Assembly (NCBI GenBank): GCA_035340095.1
Contig: DAORGN010000099.1
Location: forward strand, 1 to 16,967
DNA length: 16,967 nucleotides
Direction of reading: 5' to 3'
Source: JAEUKA01 sp035340095
GTDB lineage: Bacteria > Myxococcota_A > Polyangia > Palsa-1104 > JAEUJZ01
In this document: one piece after another, positions 15,409 to 16,967 of the stretch
Numbering within the stretch: position 1 is the first letter of the stretch
How the letters are laid out: each line of letters opens with the position of its first letter
Translations under genes and position numbers: made by a program
The notes under the pieces: generated by a model
Seen by the model: only the letters and a program-made list of their open reading frames with translations
The model's database searches: none
What the model was told of the DNA's origin: nothing

Positions 15409-15947
15409 CAGAGGCTCTCTGGCTGGTCCAGATCCAAAAGCCCAGCAGGCGGCGAGATCACCACTTGCCGACGATCAGCATCAAACGACGCCAAAAATTC
15501 AGGGATGGCCGGTATCAACGCCGACTCGCGAGGAGGACGTGCGATGACAAGCTGCGGCTGGGCGCCGACCGTCATCACCTCCTGCACGACGCCGACTCGT
15601 TCTCCATCTGTGGTCAGCACCTCGCAGCCCGGCAGATCGGCCAGATAAAACTCCCCTGGCTCCAGTTCCGGCAGGTCGGCGCGTTCCATCAGAAGTTTCT
15701 GCCGGGTCAGCGCTTCCGCTGCGGTGCGATCGGCAATGCCTGAAACCGACACCACAAAAAAGCCGTTCGACTCGCCACGGCAGCTTGTGATCTGCCACTG
15801 CTTGGGTCGCTCAGCCTCTTTTTCTGTCCACAAATGCGTCGCCATGTCGAGCGCGTTGGACGCAGGGTCATGCAGCTTCACTCGAAGCTCCCCCCGCAAC
15901 CCATGCGGTCGACAGACTGCACCGATCTCTAGAAGCGTGCGCGACAT
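15408..15947 (-). CDS. rimM: ribosome maturation factor RimM
   Basis: RimM assists assembly of the 30S subunit by binding S19 and helping 16S rRNA processing. The 179 residues begin MSRTLLEIGAVCRPHGLRGE, the conserved N-terminal beta-barrel start. The PRC-like C-terminal domain carries GEFYLADLPGCEV and ends with a typical LIPAIPEF and hydrophobic strand. The frame is open upstream to 16064, but those 39 extra residues match nothing in RimM, so the ATG at 15947 is preferred although no good ribosome site precedes it. Its stop overlaps the trmD start by one base (TGATG). The 215 bases to rpsP are too long for simple coupling and hold no KH-domain gene. Confidence 0.95.
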   Translation of the reverse strand: MSRTLLEIGAVCRPHGLRGELRVKLHDPASNALDMATHLWTEKEAERPKQWQITSCRGESNGFFVVSVSGIADRTAAEALTRQKLLMERADLPELEPGEFYLADLPGCEVLTTDGERVGVVQEVMTVGAQPQLVIARPPRESALIPAIPEFLASFDADRRQVVISPPAGLLDLDQPESL

Positions 15948-16031
15948 CGATTTGGCGTTGGTCAGATGTGGACAGAGACGACCATCCAGCGAGCTGTTCG
16001 GTTCGAAGCTCCACGACACCGCCAAGTAATT

Positions 16032-16060
16032 TCTATAGACAAAAGCAAGCCGGTACCCAA
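16032..16060 (-). promoter_or_regulatory. weak candidate promoter for rimM-trmD
   Basis: In the long rpsP-rimM spacer the minus strand shows TTGGGT (16060-16055), a 17-base spacer and TATAGA (16037-16032). The matches to consensus are three and four of six. It would give a leader of about 80 bases before rimM. The signal is only moderate and could be chance. Confidence 0.25.
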
Positions 16061-16132
16061 GCAACGTCTATCCACGGGAAAGACGGCGCCTAGGTCAGAA
16101 AGGAGGCTTGGTCAGTCAGGAAATCGGCAGCG

Positions 16133-16146
16133 CCGCGGACTCGCGG
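16133..16146 (-). promoter_or_regulatory. small GC hairpin after rpsP
   Basis: CCGCG-AGTC-CGCGG forms a five-pair stem with a four-base loop, 16 bases after the rpsP stop on the minus strand. No U-run follows. It may protect the rpsP RNA end or attenuate transcription into rimM; its short stem makes this uncertain. Confidence 0.3.
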
Positions 16147-16162
16147 ACAGTGCGAGTGCGAT

Positions 16163-16432
16163 TTACTTCGACGCAGCCGCCGGAGCAGCCTTGCCGGTCT
16201 TCACCTGGCTGATCAGGAACGCCACCGTGTCCGACGGCTCAGCCCCTTGGCTCAGCCAGTAGTCCACGCGCTCCATCTTGAAGCGAATCTCTGCCGGAGT
16301 CCGCGTCGGGTCGTAAACCCCAACGTGCTCGATAAAGCGTCCATCACGGGGGCTACGGGAGTTTGCCACCACGACCCGGTAGAACGGTGCTTTCTTCGCT
16401 CCAACACGAGCCAGTCGCATCTTTACGGCCAT
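16163..16432 (-). CDS. rpsP: 30S ribosomal protein S16
   Basis: This small-subunit protein is needed early in 30S assembly. The 89 residues show the family core: MAVKMRLARVGAKKAPFYRV, VVANSRSPRDGRFIEHVG, YDPTRTPAEIRF, and RVDYWLSQGAEPSDTVAFLI. The length is normal for bacteria, with an Ala/Lys-rich end. An AGGA about ten bases before the ATG at 16432 serves as ribosome site. It is the first gene of the translation cluster, with a good promoter about 150 bases upstream. Confidence 0.98.
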   Translation of the reverse strand: MAVKMRLARVGAKKAPFYRVVVANSRSPRDGRFIEHVGVYDPTRTPAEIRFKMERVDYWLSQGAEPSDTVAFLISQVKTGKAAPAAASK

Positions 16433-16576
16433 GTTTCTTGGTCCTATCTATTTCGTCTGACGGAGTCACCTGCTACCGGGTACGGACGAACCCAAGCAGG
16501 AATACGTTTTGTATGCGACCTGACGGAAACTACAGAAGTTCAAGGTCCGTTCGTCTAGGTCGCTCGCGAGTCGGCA

Positions 16577-16606
16577 AGCCTAATGGCACGGTGTAGGTGC
16601 TGTCAA
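16577..16606 (-). promoter_or_regulatory. promoter for rpsP
   Basis: The minus strand shows a perfect TTGACA (16606-16601), an 18-base spacer and TAGGCT (16582-16577), which keeps the important T1, A2 and T6 of the -10 box. Transcription would start near 16570, leaving a leader of roughly 135 bases before rpsP. That leader is long enough to carry regulation, but I found no strong hairpin in it. Confidence 0.5.
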
Positions 16607-16664
16607 GGGCTTGAAAACATGACCGAAGTAGCGCGCCTCCTGTGAGCCAAAATCGGACGATGGA

Positions 16665-16967
16665 TTAGGCCGCTTCCTTGCTGCTCGCCTCCTCATCCGC
16701 GGTGGCGGCATCTTCGGCTGGCGTCACCGATCGCGGGCTGACTTCACCACGGCGCAGCGCAGCCAGCAAGCGCTCACGCAGGCTTTCCATCACCACGGGA
16801 TGCTCGGCCAGCCACAGCGCGGCCCGCTCTCGTCCCTGCGCCAGTCGCTCCCCTTCGAGCGAATACCACGCTCCGCTCTTTTCGATAAGTCCGTGCGAAG
16901 CCGCCAGGTCGAGCAGTTCCCCCGCGCGATTCACGCCCACGCCATAGAGCAGCTCAAATTCCGCATC
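16665..16967 (-). CDS. recA: recombinase RecA, C-terminal end only
   Basis: Only the last 100 residues lie in the window; the gene continues past the right edge. The frame starts DAEFELLYGVGVNRAG, matching the RecA segment before the C-terminal domain, and goes on LLDLAASHGLIEKSGAWYS, then GERLAQGRERAALWLAEHP. These are the conserved end of the core and the C-terminal lobe. The tail from about SPRSVTPAEDAATADEE is acidic, as in other RecA proteins, where it moderates DNA binding. The GTG at 16940 is internal and not the start. RecA loads onto the single-stranded DNA that AddAB-type enzymes make, so the window holds two successive steps of the same repair pathway, about 8 kb apart and not in one operon. 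Confidence 0.95.
   Translation of the reverse strand, partial: DAEFELLYGVGVNRAGELLDLAASHGLIEKSGAWYSLEGERLAQGRERAALWLAEHPVVMESLRERLLAALRRGEVSPRSVTPAEDAATADEEASSKEAA

Noticed and set aside
15948..16064. N-terminal extension of RimM, or a remnant of a KH-domain gene
   Set aside because: No GxxG loop or KH-like pattern is visible in any minus-strand frame, and RimM begins normally at 15947.
16433..16664. tRNA or small gene between recA and rpsP
   Set aside because: No cloverleaf-like arrangement was found; the only frame after a GGAGG is five codons long.

Overview
The window is a bacterial chromosome segment of moderately high GC with dense genes on both strands and one 100-base run of N (8705-8804). 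The cluster rpsP-rimM-trmD-RNA methyltransferase-rplS followed by yraN, the paired AddB/AddA-like recombination genes, and an ECF sigma operon whose anti-sigma factor has no zinc motif resemble delta-proteobacterial lineages, most likely Myxococcota. That placement is inference; there is no rRNA or complete marker gene to confirm it.

Left part (1-8856): a PafA-like secreted alkaline phosphatase on the minus strand diverges from a two-gene plus-strand operon. The first gene is an AddB-like protein with a PD-(D/E)XK nuclease, an Fe-S cysteine set and a decayed P-loop. The second is an AddA-like UvrD-family helicase. They overlap by 4 bases (ATGA) and should form one double-strand-break resection machine. 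The AddA-like C-terminal nuclease domain looks decayed, so each subunit may keep just one engine: the motor in AddA and the nuclease in AddB. The 3' end of the AddA gene is interrupted by the N run.

Middle part (8857-11539): a compact minus-strand operon encodes an ECF sigma factor, a membrane anti-sigma factor, a secreted protein of unknown function and a coiled-coil lipoprotein with a Met/Gln/Pro/Gly repeat tail. It looks like an envelope-sensing module. Two single-base frame problems are visible in it: one at the start of the sigma gene, and one near the end of the secreted-protein gene, which otherwise would run almost up to the next ribosome binding site.

Right part (11583-16967): a UPF0316 membrane protein on the plus strand converges on an NADP-binding oxidoreductase. 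Then comes the minus-strand translation cluster, read from high to low coordinates: recA (C-terminal end only), rpsP, rimM, trmD, a PF09936-type RNA methyltransferase, rplS and yraN. The small KH-domain gene often found between rpsP and rimM and the rnhB gene often found between rplS and yraN are not present. rimM/trmD and trmD/methyltransferase overlap and are probably translationally coupled.

No tRNA, rRNA, insertion sequence, phage gene or CRISPR array was seen. Gene-free stretches are all under 300 bases: 1879-1956, 11479-11582, 12819-13011, 13396-13618, 15948-16162 and 16433-16664. Those with visible signals are described as features.
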